64,000 nt of DNA from Hydrangea macrophylla (lineage: Eukaryota; Streptophyta; Magnoliopsida; Cornales; Hydrangeaceae): assembly GCA_033977485.1 (NCBI GenBank), contig CM066987.1, positions 54,276,533 to 54,340,532 of the forward strand. Reading direction: 5' to 3'. The translations under genes were made by a program, and so were the position numbers. How positions within the stretch are numbered: position 1 is the first letter of the stretch; each line of letters starts with the position of its first letter. The notes under the pieces are model-generated. The model ran no database searches. It saw nothing but the letters and a program-made list of their open reading frames with translations, and was not told where the DNA came from. Positions 34,225 through 46,555 of this stretch are shown one piece after another.

Positions 34225-35189
34225 CAATGATAGGGTGACAAACACTTTTTATAAACACTTACAAACACTCTCTATTTCTCTCCTGGGTAGCACTGTGGGA
34301 TCCACTAAAATTATCCGGACCCAACAGTGCCTGTAATACCCCATAATTTTTATTAATCGATTAATACCAGTTATGAAAGTTTTGCTGCATAATTTTTTTA
34401 CCCGTGTGTGTGTATCATAGCTTGAGCTCAACACACACGATGATTTTTTTATAAAACTTGGAGCCAAAGAATTGGGTGCACAGTGTGTGCATGTACCCAT
34501 GTGTACGTTTGTGAAGTGAAGCTTATACTTCACTAATCTTGGGGGCCAAGACTTTTAAAGTCTATTTATACACACCTATAACTCTCTAAATCTCTCAACA
34601 CAACTCTCAACAGTCTCTTGTCTCTCCACTGCCTCTCTATCTCGAGGACACACACACATATTATTACACACACATACACACACAACTTGTATTGATTCAA
34701 GGAGTTTCTTTTCAAGCTGTGGAATTAGATTTGGGTAAGCTTCTGTAAATTTCATGTTTTTGATTTCAGTTTATTTAAATTGTTAGTATATATATATACA
34801 CATATGTATATATATATGTAAATTTCATTTATATACCTTTAAGGGTCCAAAAACAGCGAACAGAAAAACAGTCTCAGAATCTTGATTTCTTTATACCGAA
34901 TGAAAGGTCTCGATCCCATGAGGCTCCATTTCGAATTTCAAAAGCTAATTCGCAACGGTTACGACGAACGGTCAAAGTAAAGTTTTGTCGCCTTTCGGAT
35001 TTTTGATAAAATCGAGAGCTACGTTTAATTTCTTGAAAAATTGATTTCGTATTTGAAATCTATGCGGAAAAAGGAAGAGATTCATATATTGGAAGTACTG
35101 TTTGAATTACGTTTTCAAAATGGGTTAAAACCAGTGTTGGATTTCAAAACAGGGGAAGAAAAGAAAGAGGAAGACGAAATTGTGACATC

Positions 35190-35335
35190 TCGCGCGCGCG
35201 ACTCGCGCGAGCGACCCGCGCGCGCGACCAGGCTATTTTTGAAATCTTTTTTTAAATAAACACGTGACCCTTCTGAACACACTCCGCGCGAGCGGCCCGC
35301 GCGAGCGAGGTCCCGCGCGAGCGGCCTGCATGCGC
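35190..35335. repeat. CpG-rich CGCGCGAGCG block in Tekay LTR
   Basis: Repeated words CGCGCGAGCG, CGCGCGCGAC and their complements in otherwise AT-rich DNA. The same block is at 42640-42795 (3' LTR) and 886-1062 (left LTR). The number of words differs between the two LTRs of this element. Confidence 0.85.
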
Positions 35336-35855
35336 GATCTCAGGCAGTTTAATAAAATCTTGTATTTTGTTATACTTGAGTCTGTTATGAGCTAAGGGGC
35401 CTTGTACCCTATGCTTTTAAGAGTTGTACTTTACTTAAATAGTAGTTGTACTCATGCTTTGAGGCGTTGTACCTCACTAACATACGCGCATTATTGTATA
35501 TTGAGATTTGTAACAGATTGAGCAGTTCCAGTTTCTATTCTGATTAATTATTCAGTCTATCCTCGGTGAACGGTAGTTCCGTATGACCCTCAATAAAGTT
35601 GTATAACATGTTAATAGTGTATTTACATGTTTACTTGAGCTGCTATGCCTTAAGTGGATTATTTGAGTTGCTATGCCTTATGTGTTTACCTGGATAATTT
35701 CAGCATGTCTATTGTGTTGCTTTGAATTGATAGCATGCCTTGATAATCTGTCTTATGAAATATTGAATATGTCTGGATGCTTAGAGCTCGCATATGTCAT
35801 ATCATTTCATAAGCATAAGCATGAACACGAAAATCACGAAAATGATTTTGGGATG

Positions 35856-35945
35856 AAAGACCTTAGAGGCTTTCAATTTTTGAAAAGGGAAGACCTTAGA
35901 GGCTTCCAGGTTTTAAAAAGGGAAGACCTTAGAGGCTTCCATGCA
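35856..35945. repeat. Triple 32-bp repeat in Tekay LTR
   Basis: Three units around GAAGACCTTAGAGGCTTCCA. Also found at about 53092-53181 and, inverted, at 310-412. Confidence 0.85.
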
Positions 35946-36745
35946 TAAAACCCTCTAGGAGGGATTTTGTTTTGAAAAGTTAGAAATCCCGGATTTGTGG
36001 GTAGGCATGTGAGATGGGTACCACTAGGAACTCGAATTGCGAGATGTGCTGCAAGAAACCCTCATAACGGTAAAGGCTAGGCCTCCATGTAATTCGTAAG
36101 GCCCAAAGTCCCGCACGTTTGAGGCTAGGCCTACGTGGACGGGAAGCCCATGGTCCGGGTAATGATAATGACGATTGAGGGTGAGTGTTTGAAAAGGCAT
36201 GAAAATGGTTTTCATGCATTGACATTGGCATTCATTACACTCATGCATGATATATAACAGATGTTATTGTGCGGTTATATGACTATACGAGCCTTTTGGC
36301 TTATGAACTTAAACCTTTCTTTCAGGTGATATAGATAAGGGTAAGGCCCCGAGACTTGACAATGCTTCCGCTATAGTTTGAAGACCCCGTGTGTGAGGAT
36401 TATAATTTATTAATGTAATGAAATTTGGTTTCAAAGAACCTATTATGTTTAAATTGGACAAATGTTAGTCCACCTGTTTTTAAATAAAGAGATAGCTTAA
36501 CTCTGATTTTCCGCTGCTTATATTGAAAACGTTTTGTTTCAAGAAAGGATATTTTAAATGAAAACTAGTTTTCCGTTTTATAAATGCTTTCCAATGATGA
36601 ACGTTTAATTTAGGTAACTCTCGGAGTCTTGGACTCGGGGAGTTATCGATTGGTGTCAAAGCCTACTGTTATTATTGTTATTGTTGTACTTCCGCCGGTT
36701 GACACCCCGTCGCCGGGAATCGTGGCGGGGCGGGGTGTCACAGAA

Positions 36746-36757
36746 TGGTATCAGAGC
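36746..36757 (+). other. Tekay primer-binding site (initiator Met tRNA)
   Basis: TGGTATCAGAGC three bases after the LTR, the standard plant PBS complementary to tRNA-iMet. Confidence 0.92.
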
Positions 36758-36986
36758 GTAACCGGGTCGAATACTTTGGACGCCGGGTTATGTGCTCGCA
36801 TGTTTAATTTTGTTGACATGTTAAACATGATTAGTTGATAAACGACGTATGAATTGATATGTGTAACTTGTTACTTGGTAACTTGAGATGTTAACTACTT
36901 ACTTGACATATACGTGTATTATCGATTGCACTTCGTGATTAGATCATGTTGTGTGATTCGTTACTCGATTCGATCTTATTATAGCT

Positions 36987-37916
36987 ATGCCGCCGTGTCG
37001 TGAGAATTCTAGTATTGAACTTGAGGTTGACGAACAGATATCGGCTGCGTCGGTACCAGTTAGAGGTCGAGGTCAAGGTCGAGGTCGTGCTCGAGGACGT
37101 GGTCCAGGTAGAGGCCGTGGTCAAGGTCAAGGCCATGGTCGAGGTTGTGGTCGTGGTCGAGGTCACGCGCATGATGTTGCATTTGAGTCTGAAGCCTCCA
37201 CAAGACCAGTTAATATTCCTGATGGACCGCAAGGGTTACAGAATGTTGCCGATGTAATTGCAAGGGCAGTTAGAGATGCTATGCCGCCTCCTCCCCCTCG
37301 TGCTCCGAGAGGTGAGACCAATCCCGCTAGAGCTCGGGAGCGGCTGATTACCAAAGATTTTGATGCTAGGAAGCCGCCACAGTTCTCTGGTAGCTCTGAC
37401 CCGATGGCTGCAGAGGATTGGCTTCAGCATATCACGAAGATATTCGAATTTATTGATCTTCATGAGGATGCTCTCCGCATCAAGTTGGCTACATACTTAT
37501 TTTTTGGAGAAGCTACCCATTGGTGGGATTGCACTGTGAGTGTTCATCCACTTGCCGACATGACTTGGAAGTCATTTAAGAGTCTTTTCCTTGATAACTA
37601 CTTCCCAGAAGTACAGAGGGACGCAAAAAGGGCTGAGTTCTTTACCCTTCAGTAGGGGGATATGTCAGTGACATAATATGCTACTATGTTTTCCACCTTG
37701 GCTCGTTTTGCACAAGAGCAGTTGGTCAGTGATCATTTCAAGGCTACATGTTTTGCCTCTGGTCTTCGACCCTATATTCGGAAAAGTTTGGCTAGCACGC
37801 CTATCACCACTTATGCTGATACTTTGACAAGGGCGTTGGGTGTTGAAAGTGTAGATTTGGATCTGAAAAGGGCCAGGGAGATCATTACTCTAGCCAAGAG
37901 CACTGGTCTGTCTTAG
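36987..37916 (+). pseudogene. Tekay gag, three in-frame stops
   Basis: Starts MPPCRENSSIELEVDEQ. Residues about 26-58 are an Arg-Gly-rich repeat likely to bind RNA. Residues about 105-222 are the Ty3/gypsy Gag core (FDARKPPQFSGSSDP, AEDWLQHITKIFEF, LFFGEATHWWD, FKSLFLDNYFPE). Stops TAG 37653-37655, TAA 37674-37676 and TAG 37914-37916 interrupt a frame that is otherwise continuous with pol. The Gag core continues between the stops (MFSTLARFAQEQLV), so these are point changes, not ends. In the family Gag and Pol are made as one polyprotein. Confidence 0.88.
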
Positions 37917-38039
37917 AAAGCTAAGACAGAGACTAGGTCTCAATTTCAGTCCCAACCTCCTCAACAGCAACAACAACGATCATATTCACAACAGAGATCT
38001 TCTTATCGAAGTTCTCAACAATCAAGGTTACAGCGAGGT

Positions 38040-41000
38040 GTGAATGCCGCTGGGGAGAAAGTTTGTCTCCGATGTGGTGATCCAAATCATTTCATCAAGT
38101 TTTGTCCCCAACCACCCCCCAAGAAATCTCAGTCGATTGGTTCAACACCGTATTATCCACCATCTCAGGCAGTATCCACTCAGAGCGTGAAACCCTACCC
38201 GAACAGAGGTAATCAAGGTAATTATCAGAGGACAGAAAACCGTGGTAGTTTTCAACCACAACGACAACAAGAACCCAAAGGAAGGAATTTTGCTTTGCCT
38301 GCTTATCATGTTTCTGGAAATGCCGGACCATCTGTGATCCGAGGTATCGTCCCATTGTTTAACTCTTGGGCATCTATATTGTTTGACACTGGTGCATCAC
38401 ACTCATTCATCTCATCAGCATTCGCATTAGTATTAGGGTTAGAGATAGAATTCTTAGAACATGTCTTATCTGTTGATACTCCGGTAGGAGGTGTCATTCA
38501 TTTTAATCAAGTTTGCCGTGGTTGTATGCTTTTGATAGCAGACCGGCAGTTGAGTGTTGATTTGATTGTTATGCCAAATCTAGGATTCGATGTCATCCTT
38601 GGGATGGACTGGTTGGTCGAGTATCGAGCTTTCATAGATTGTTTTAAGCGTCGGGTTACTCTTTTCACTCCTGAGGGAGACAGTTGTAGATTCAAGGGCG
38701 ATCAGTTGGATTTGCCGCTACCCTCGTTGTTTTCACGGAGTAGTTTATATTCTTCTCTTGGAACTCTGGCTAGTTTATTGGCCATGGAGAGGGGCACTCC
38801 TCTTGTGGAATTGCCACCCATTGTTTGTGAATTTCCTGACGTCTTTCCAGAAGACTTATCAGAATTGCCACCTGTTCGTGCTATCGATTTTGCAATCGAT
38901 CTTGTGCCAGACACTTCGCCTATTTCTATTCCGCCATATCGTATGGCACCAGCAGAATTGAAGGAGTTGAAAATTCAGTTGGAAGATCTCCAGGGTAAGG
39001 GTTTTATTCGCCTGAGTGTATCCCCGTGGGGAGCTCCTGTTCTCTTTGTTAAGAAGAAGGATGGAACGTTGAGATTGTGTATCGATTATCGAAAACTCAA
39101 TCATGTGACGATCAAGAATAAATATCCACTTCCTAGAATCGATGATTTGTTTGATCAACTCAAAGGTTCCACTTGTTTCTCCAAGATTGATCTGAGATCG
39201 GGTTATCATCAGCTCCGTATTCGAGAGTCAGACATCTCGAAGACAGCTTTTAGGTCTCGATATGGACATTTCGAGTTTGTGGTTATGCCATTCGGATTGA
39301 CCAATGCTCCAGCAGCATTTATGGATCTTATGCAACGAGTATTTCACGATTATTTGGATAAGTTTGTGATTGTATTTATTGATGATATTCTCATCTATTC
39401 TTCCTCTAAGGAACTTCATGAGGAACACTTAAGGATTGTCCTACAAGTATTGCGTACCCACCGATTGTTCGGTAAATTATCTAAATGTGATTTTTGGTTG
39501 ACAGAAGTAAAATTTTTGGGACACGTTGTCTCGAGAGATGGAGTGTCAGTCGATTCATCAAAGATTGAATCTGTTATGGATTGGCAGCCACCTAAGAACG
39601 TATTTGAGGTACGTAGTTTCTTGGGTTTAGCAGGCTATTACCGTCGCTTTGTAAAGGACTTTTCTCGTATTGCTTCACCTTTGACTAAGCTTACGCGTAA
39701 AGGGGTGAAATTCATTTGGACTGAGGAGTGTGAGAAAGCTTTTCAACTTTTAAAGACTCGATTGACTTCTGCACCAGTTTTGATTATTCCGGAGCATGGT
39801 GTTGACTACGCAGTTTATTGTGACACTTCACTTCTTGGTTTGGAGTGTGTGCTTATGCAAGAAGGAAAAGTTGTTGCTTATGGTTCTCGCCAGTTGAAGC
39901 CTCATGAGCAGAATTATCCAACTCATGATTTAGAACTTGCCGCCGTTGTGTTCGCCTTAAAGTCATGGCGTCATTACTTATATGGAGAACGATTTGATGT
40001 CTTTTCAGACCATAAGAGCTTGAAGTATATCTTTACTCAACGCGATTTGAATCTTCAACAACGTCGATGGATGGAGTACTTAGAAGATTATGACTTCGAA
40101 CTACAGTATCATCCAGGGAAGGAAAATGTAGTGGCCGATGCGCTGAGTCGCAAGTCACGAGGTTCATTGGCTTGTCTGGCCATTCAAGAATGGAATATGC
40201 TCGATCAGATTAGGGAGTTTGAGGTTGAGCTCAACGATTCTGAGAATCGTGCTTCATTATATGCTGTTATGGCTCAACCGTCGATCATTCAACAAGTAAA
40301 AGATGAGCAGCAGTCTGATCAGGTAGCATCTACTTTTCGTATGAAAATTCTTCGAGGTGATATTATAGAAGGTTGGACTTTTGACTCCGAGCGTAGGTTG
40401 AAGTTCAAAGACCGTTTGTTTGTGCCATTGGCAGTTCGTGAACAAGTGATGAAGGAATTCCATCATTCACGATTAGCGGTGCATCCGGGAGGTAATAAGA
40501 TGTACCATAATTTGCGACGTCAGTTTTGGTGGAAGGGTATGAAGCGCGATGTCGCTAAGATTGTATCTCAATGTTTGACTTGTCAACAAGTGAAAGCCGA
40601 ACATCAGCGACCTGCAGGGTTATTGCAACCATTACCAGTTTCAGAGTGGAAGTGGGAGCACGTGACAATGGATTTTGTAACAGCACTTCCTAGGTCACCA
40701 CGTGGTCATGACGCCGTTTGGGTCATTGTGGATCGTTTGACAAAATCTGCACATTTTCTGGGAATGCGTTTGACAGATTCGGTTGATGTCCTTAGTCGCT
40801 TGTATATTCGAGAAATCATTCGATTGCATGGAGTCCCTGTTTCGATTGTGTCGGATCGAGATCCGCGGTTTACTTCATTATTTTGGGAAAGTCTCCAGAA
40901 AGCTTTGGGGACAGAATTGAGATTGAGTACGGCTTTTCATCCTCAGACGGATGGTCAGTCAGAACGTACTATACAGACATTGGAAGATATGTTACGAGCT

Positions 41001-41711
41001 TGTGTTATGGACTTCAAAGGTAGTTGGGAAGACCACCTACCATTGATCGAGTTTGCGTATAACAATAGTTATCAAGCGAGTATTCAGATGGCACCGTTTG
41101 AGGCCCTGTATGGACGACCGTGTCATTCTCCCGTATGTTGGACAGAAGTTGGAGAAGCGTCTCTGTTGGGACCAGATCTAGTAAGGGAAACTACTGAAAA
41201 GATAAAACTGATTAGTGCGAGGATAATTACGGCTCAGAACCGACAGAAAAGTTATGCTGATAAGAAGAGGAGACCGTTGTCCTTTGATGTTGGAGATCAT
41301 GTGTTTCTCAAAGTTTCACCTCGTCGTGGTGTGCTTCATTTTGGGCAGGACAAGAAGCTTTCACCTCGTTTCATTGGACCTTTCCAGATTTTAGAACGTG
41401 TGGGTGAAGTTGCCTATCGGTTGGCTTTGCCTCCTCAGTTGGCAAAAGTTCATAATGTATTTCATATCTCAATGCTTCAGAAGTATGAACCTGATCCGTC
41501 TCATGTTTTAGATTGGACTAATCTACCGTTAGAGCAAGATGCGTCTTACGAGGAACAACCCATACAGATTTTGGAAGCTAAGGAGCACGTACTTCGTGGT
41601 AGAACTATTCGTTTGGTTCGAGTACTGTGGCGTCACCATGGTACTGAGGAGACTACTTGGGAGAATGAGAAGGAGATGCGCGATCGATATCCGCATTTGA
41701 TCTCTTCTTGA
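38040..41711 (+). CDS. Tekay Gag zinc knuckle to Pol polyprotein (PR-RT-RH-INT-chromodomain)
   Basis: An open frame of 1,223 codons, in frame with the gag above; the start given is the first Met after the last stop. Approximate residue positions: CCHC zinc knuckle 9-22 ([14 protein letters not shown]); protease active site DTGASHSF near 117; RT from about 330 with LCIDYRKLN and the catalytic FIDDILIYS near 447; RNase H from [15 protein letters not shown] near 593; integrase HHCC zinc domain from about 807 ([15 protein letters not shown]) and core D, D, E near 878, 938 and 973 (DFVTALP, SDRDPRF, DGQSERT). The tail (about 1160-1223) ends [16 protein letters not shown] and MRDRYPHL, a chromodomain-like module thought to guide integration in chromatin. 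RNase H has LGLEC where LGLGC is usual. The upstream stops mean the protein cannot be made whole without readthrough. Confidence 0.92.
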   Translation: MNAAGEKVCLRCGDPNHFIKFCPQPPPKKSQSIGSTPYYPPSQAVSTQSVKPYPNRGNQGNYQRTENRGSFQPQRQQEPKGRNFALPAYHVSGNAGPSVIRGIVPLFNSWASILFDTGASHSFISSAFALVLGLEIEFLEHVLSVDTPVGGVIHFNQVCRGCMLLIADRQLSVDLIVMPNLGFDVILGMDWLVEYRAFIDCFKRRVTLFTPEGDSCRFKGDQLDLPLPSLFSRSSLYSSLGTLASLLAMERGTPLVELPPIVCEFPDVFPEDLSELPPVRAIDFAIDLVPDTSPISIPPYRMAPAELKELKIQLEDLQGKGFIRLSVSPWGAPVLFVKKKDGTLRLCIDYRKLNHVTIKNKYPLPRIDDLFDQLKGSTCFSKIDLRSGYHQLRIRESDISKTAFRSRYGHFEFVVMPFGLTNAPAAFMDLMQRVFHDYLDKFVIVFIDDILIYSSSKELHEEHLRIVLQVLRTHRLFGKLSKCDFWLTEVKFLGHVVSRDGVSVDSSKIESVMDWQPPKNVFEVRSFLGLAGYYRRFVKDFSRIASPLTKLTRKGVKFIWTEECEKAFQLLKTRLTSAPVLIIPEHGVDYAVYCDTSLLGLECVLMQEGKVVAYGSRQLKPHEQNYPTHDLELAAVVFALKSWRHYLYGERFDVFSDHKSLKYIFTQRDLNLQQRRWMEYLEDYDFELQYHPGKENVVADALSRKSRGSLACLAIQEWNMLDQIREFEVELNDSENRASLYAVMAQPSIIQQVKDEQQSDQVASTFRMKILRGDIIEGWTFDSERRLKFKDRLFVPLAVREQVMKEFHHSRLAVHPGGNKMYHNLRRQFWWKGMKRDVAKIVSQCLTCQQVKAEHQRPAGLLQPLPVSEWKWEHVTMDFVTALPRSPRGHDAVWVIVDRLTKSAHFLGMRLTDSVDVLSRLYIREIIRLHGVPVSIVSDRDPRFTSLFWESLQKALGTELRLSTAFHPQTDGQSERTIQTLEDMLRACVMDFKGSWEDHLPLIEFAYNNSYQASIQMAPFEALYGRPCHSPVCWTEVGEASLLGPDLVRETTEKIKLISARIITAQNRQKSYADKKRRPLSFDVGDHVFLKVSPRRGVLHFGQDKKLSPRFIGPFQILERVGEVAYRLALPPQLAKVHNVFHISMLQKYEPDPSHVLDWTNLPLEQDASYEEQPIQILEAKEHVLRGRTIRLVRVLWRHHGTEETTWENEKEMRDRYPHLISS

Positions 41712-41772
41712 GTTATTTGCTTTCTGTGTTGATTGTTAGCTATGTGTGAATTTCGCGGACGAAATTTCTTTT

Positions 41773-41785
41773 AAGATGGGTAGGA
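41773..41785 (+). other. Tekay polypurine tract
   Basis: AAGATGGGTAGGA directly before the 3' LTR start TGTAATACCCC. Confidence 0.75.
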
Positions 41786-42828
41786 TGTAATACCCCATAA
41801 TTTTTATTAATCGATTAATACCAGTTATGAAAGTTTTGCTGCATAATTTTTTTACCCGCGTGTGTGTATCATAGCTTGAGCTCAACACACACGATGATTT
41901 TTTTATAAAACTTGGAGCCAAAGAATTGGGTGCACAGTGTGTGCATGTACCCATGTGTACGTTTGTGAAGTGAAGCTTATACTTCATTGATCTTGGGGGC
42001 CAAGACTTTTAAAGTCTATTTATACACACCTATAACTTTCTTAATCTCTCAACACAACTCTCAACAGTCTCTTGTCTCTCCACTGCCTCTCTATCTCGAG
42101 GTCACACACACATATTATTACACACACATACACATACAACTTGTATTGATTCAAGGAGTTTCTTTTCAAGCTGTGGAATTAGATTTGGGTAAGCTTCTGT
42201 AAATTTCATGTTTTTAATTTCAGTTTATTTAAATTGTTAGTATATATATACACATATGTATATATATATGTAAATTTCATTTATATACCGTTAAGGGTCC
42301 AAAAACAGCGAACAGAAAAACAGTCTCAGAATCTTGATTTCTTTATACCGAATGAAAGGTCTCGATCTCACGAGGCTCCATTTCGAATTTCAAAAGCTAA
42401 TTCGCAACGGTTGCGACGAACGGTCAAAGTAAAGTTTTGTCGCCTTTCGGATTTTGATAAAATCGAGAGCTACGTTTAATTTCTTGAAAAATTGATTTCG
42501 TATTTGAAATCTATGCGGAAAAAGGAAGAGATTCATATATTGGAAGTACTGTTTTAATTACGTTTTCAAAATGGGTTAAAACCAGTGTTGGATTTCAAAA
42601 CAGGGGAAGAAAAGAAAGAAGAAGACGAAACTGTGACATCTCGCGCAAGCGACCCGCGCGAGCGAGGGGTCGCGCGAGCGGCCCGCGCGCGCGACCAGGC
42701 TATTTTTGAAATCTTTTTTTTAAATAAACACGTGACCCTTCTGAACACACTCCGCGCAAGCGAGGTCCCGCGCGAGCGGCCCGCGCGCGCGACCTCAGGC
42801 AGTTTAATAAAATCCTGCATTTTGTTAT

Positions 42829-44188
42829 TGATGTTGTCAATATCAAGATATAAAAAGTATACTTTACTTTTCTAAAGATTTGCAGTGTGGAAGTAAATGT
42901 CGAACCCATAGAGATTGAAATACTACAATGCTTTAATTTTAAAACCTAAATTTAATTAATCATGAAAACGGATTTTGATTTTGAATTTAATTAAACTAAG
43001 AACAATAAAATAAATCTAAACTATGAAAGCAATTAAAAGTTGTTTAAAAGATATTTAAAGGGAGCCTAGGATTTCAAATCCACCACTAGCTTCATAATAG
43101 GAATATTTATGCATTCACTTAGCTTATTAAGTTGGATGAATATGGGGAATTGTAGCTACAAGCCCAATTTCTCCGACAAGAAGATAATCATGGTTCAAGC
43201 ACCAACATAATCCATCTGTGATTAGCACGAATTATCCCACACTAAACTAGGGTTGTGATCTAATCCATCTAACCTAGGCATGGATTATTCGGATACTTGA
43301 TAGCACGAATCAATAAAGCACCATCACATGTAAACAATCTAAACAAGCACAGCAAGAATAGATCGTTGAGCACATTACAGTCAAAATAGATCTAAGACAA
43401 GAATAAATTCCGAAAGCAATGATTCAATCAATAGAAGTACGATTTATTTATAAAAATCCTCGGAACATGTGACTGTCATCCATACATAATAAAACTGAAA
43501 TAAAACATAAATAAAACCCTATTACTCGTCTAGGGCTTCATTGAAATCCTAGATCTATGATCTAGCTGTCCATAGAAGTGGTAGATGGCAAGAGGTTGAT
43601 GGAGGAGGCCATGGAAACCCTTGGTCTTCTTCTTCTTCTCCTTGCTTCCCTCCCTTCAATGGCTGAAAGTATATATGTATATTTGTGTATAATAATTGCT
43701 AACCCTTAATTTGAAGTAAAATAAGGTATATATAGATTACAACATGTTTTTGGAAGCTTTCCCAACTCAAAACGCACTAAAACTGCTGTATTTTGCAATC
43801 TGGACGCAGTCAGGACATCTCGTTTGCACAGGAGTCTTTAGAATACTGAAATACGCAACTTTGGTTTTTCCACATATCGCGCGAGCGGGTCGCGCGAGCG
43901 CGACAATTGGACCTTCGCGCGCGCGGATCGCGCGAGCGATTCTGGGGTTCTCGCGCGAGCGGATCGCGCGAGCGATTTCTAGTTTTCGCGGGCGCGGGTC
44001 GCGCGCGCGACTTGGCTTTTTCAGCTTCTTTTCTTCTGCTTTTTCACCCTGTTTAGCTTAATGTACTTGATTTCTTCCAAAACCTGTCAGAAAATAGAAA
44101 ACGAAATAAAAATATACAAAAACAGGATAAAAAGGTACTAACAAATGCTCGTTAAGGCGTATAAATAGGATTTGTTCTCTCCCGATCA
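42829..44188 (-). repeat. Athila-like 3' LTR (minus strand)
   Basis: 1,360 bp. Several variants are shared with the inverted LTR at 48459-49819 but not with 51257-52605. A TATATATA box is present at about 43729 and a CpG-rich block at 43874-44015. A G-rich tract (AGGTTTGGGGGTG on the minus strand) adjoins it. Confidence 0.9.
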
Positions 44189-46100
44189 CACCTCCAAACC
44201 TACATTTTGCTAGTCCTCGAGCAAAACTAAAATAAAAACTAACTACTAATACAATACTACTCCATTTTCGTATGGATCACGATTGCATTTAGCGTATGCA
44301 ACAAGCCTTTTAAACCTCTAGGTGCCCCTAGTCGGACGAGTGAAGTCTCGTGAGGGTTCTCGTCAACAAGTTACCCACAACCATCTTTATTAACTTGTTA
44401 ATTTAAAAACTTTTATTAAAAACGAAAAACATAATATTCAATACTCTTTATTATAAAACAATTATTTGAAATAGAATAACGAACAAGAAGAAACAGAATC
44501 AAACGTCTACCTACGTCATGAAAAACAATCTCAAGCACATGCATCGAACAAATCAATAAAGTTTCTCATACAATTGCACGTGTGTGATATGGTAGTCAAA
44601 TGAACACGCGCATGTTATGAACTTGGAATATAACTCGGATAACCAATTAACTATGTCTCGACTACGAATCTCACCATGTTAATTACACTCTCAAATGAAA
44701 CACTCAGAAACAGGTGTAATTTTTCTAAAATATGTAAGCAAGGAATTATGTTTTCAAGATGAGAAATGCTCACATATGACTCGAAAAAGACGCATGACAC
44801 GAAAGAACAATAGTCTCATGGATAGGATGCTAATAATCAAGAGAAATTAATCATTACCATGTTTTAATCCCCTTCCCATCGTTTTCATATCCAAACCATG
44901 TTTCATAGGATCAAATAGGACTTTTTAAAGGTTGTAATGTGGCTCAGGTAATGAAAAAGGGTAGAACGGATATAGCAAGTAGTTTCAGAATGGCATTGTA
45001 AGGCATGTTCGATTTCTTTCATTCTTTCTTCCACCAACTTCATCTTTTTCATTCTTTTTTTTTTTCATGTATTTTTTTTTCACCTTTTTTTTTTCAACCT
45101 TCCTCTTCTTTATTTTGTTTCTTTTCCTTCTTCTTTTCTCGCTTCTCAAATGACTATGCATTGAATACCAAGCAACTACCCCAAACCATCTTATCTTTCT
45201 TCTTCTCAATCACACATCGCCTTAACACCACTAAAAGTTGACAAATCTCTCAGTGGTGAACTCCAAGTTTGTCAAGTCGGAGCAAAAACAAGGATAATGG
45301 TAATTAAAGAAAGAAATGGCATTTTAACGGCTCAAAGGGCGAACTAGGGAAATTGTTATCATTTATCGGTCGGTAATAAACAAAGAGGGCCTAAAATCAT
45401 TTCCTAAGGTTATACGGTTCTTCAACATGTACGACGGAAGATTATTTAGCATGGTAACAAATATTTTAACTTGACTATCAACCAAAGCAAAAATAATGAG
45501 ACTAAACAACAAGTAGATGCGCTATTTCAATGAAATTCGACAAACACAAAATGTACTTATAACCCTCTATACAGAAAAGATAGGCTCAAAAGCTCACCGG
45601 GCTTAGTCTCCACCATGTGTTATCTAGAAATCCGAATCATATTCTAGTTCACAACCAACATGTATTCCAATGACTATGTGCAGTGCATAAGTTTGTGTGC
45701 AAATTTTATGATATAAAACTACGATTTAAACGATACATGACCTAAAACATTATATCATAACTTCAGTAAATGTTTAATTACATCTTCTCTTGTTTACCAT
45801 TCTATAACAATCATAGTTACATAACAAGAAGTATCAAATTGATATTGCAAAAACGTCGGCAGCATCGTTTATTTAAACACACTTATTGAAAAATTTTAAA
45901 ATTTTTTCATAAACTAATGTGCATGTGTGAGTACATACCCCCAAACCTAAACCTTTCATTGTCCCCAATGAAACAATAATCATGAAAGAAAGGAAAGTAG
46001 GTAAGAAAGGAACGATAATACCTCGATCTCGACAAGCATAGAACAGGTGAACACAAAGGAATATTACAATAAAGTTCAATGTTACCTGTTAATACTAGAT
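44189..46100 (-). repeat. Left palindrome arm: Athila-like 3' region
   Basis: Inverted relative to about 46556-48458. Similarity is very high next to the LTRs (44200-45300 against 47400-48450) and clearly lower toward the centre. A Lys-rich frame of 75-100 codons (minus 45209-44985, plus 47438-47743) reflects a pyrimidine/purine tract; it shows no domain. Confidence 0.85.
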
Positions 46101-46555
46101 AAACGAAAAAGAAACTAAACAAAGAAAATAGTAAACACAGCTAAAAGAAATGTAAATAAATTAACTAAAATAAATAAACTATAAGCTCGAAAATAAACTA
46201 TAAAAGAAAATAAAACAGAACCAGAACTACGAAACCAATAAAGGACTAGATCTAAAAGTGCTTACGAAAGAAAAACAGAAAAGTAAAAACTATCAGAACA
46301 AGTATGGGGGACTGATATAGAAAACAAAAGAAGAAAATGCAGAAATTGGGGAATCGCGCGAGCGGTCTGCGCGAGCGGCCGTCGCGCGCGCGATTTCCAA
46401 GGTTTTTTTTTTTTTTTTTTTGAAAACTCGCGCCAGCGAGGTTCAATCTCTGTTTGTTTTGTTTTCTTTGTTTTATTATATCGTATAGATTAAGTTAATT
46501 TATTTATATTTCTGTTAGTTGTTTTTCATCTTTTCTTTGTTTAAGTTTCTTTTCT
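46101..46555. other. Centre of the Athila-like palindrome
   Basis: The two arms no longer align here. It includes a CpG-rich piece (46354-46401 and about 46428-46440), a poly-T run (about 46403-46420) and AT-rich sequence. Confidence 0.65.

Larger units (their letters stand above)
34332..36742 (+). repeat. Tekay 5' LTR
   Basis: TGTAATACCCC to GGGGTGTCACA. It contains a CTATTTATAC TATA-like box (about 34560), the CpG-rich block (35190-35335), three GACCTTAGAGGCTT repeats (35856-35945) and a terminal inverted repeat TGACACCCCG/CGGGGTGTCA (about 36699-36741). Confidence 0.93.

Noticed and set aside
36939..37463. Thr/Ser-rich minus-strand frames
   Set aside because: Shadow of the Arg-Gly repeat of Tekay gag on the opposite strand.
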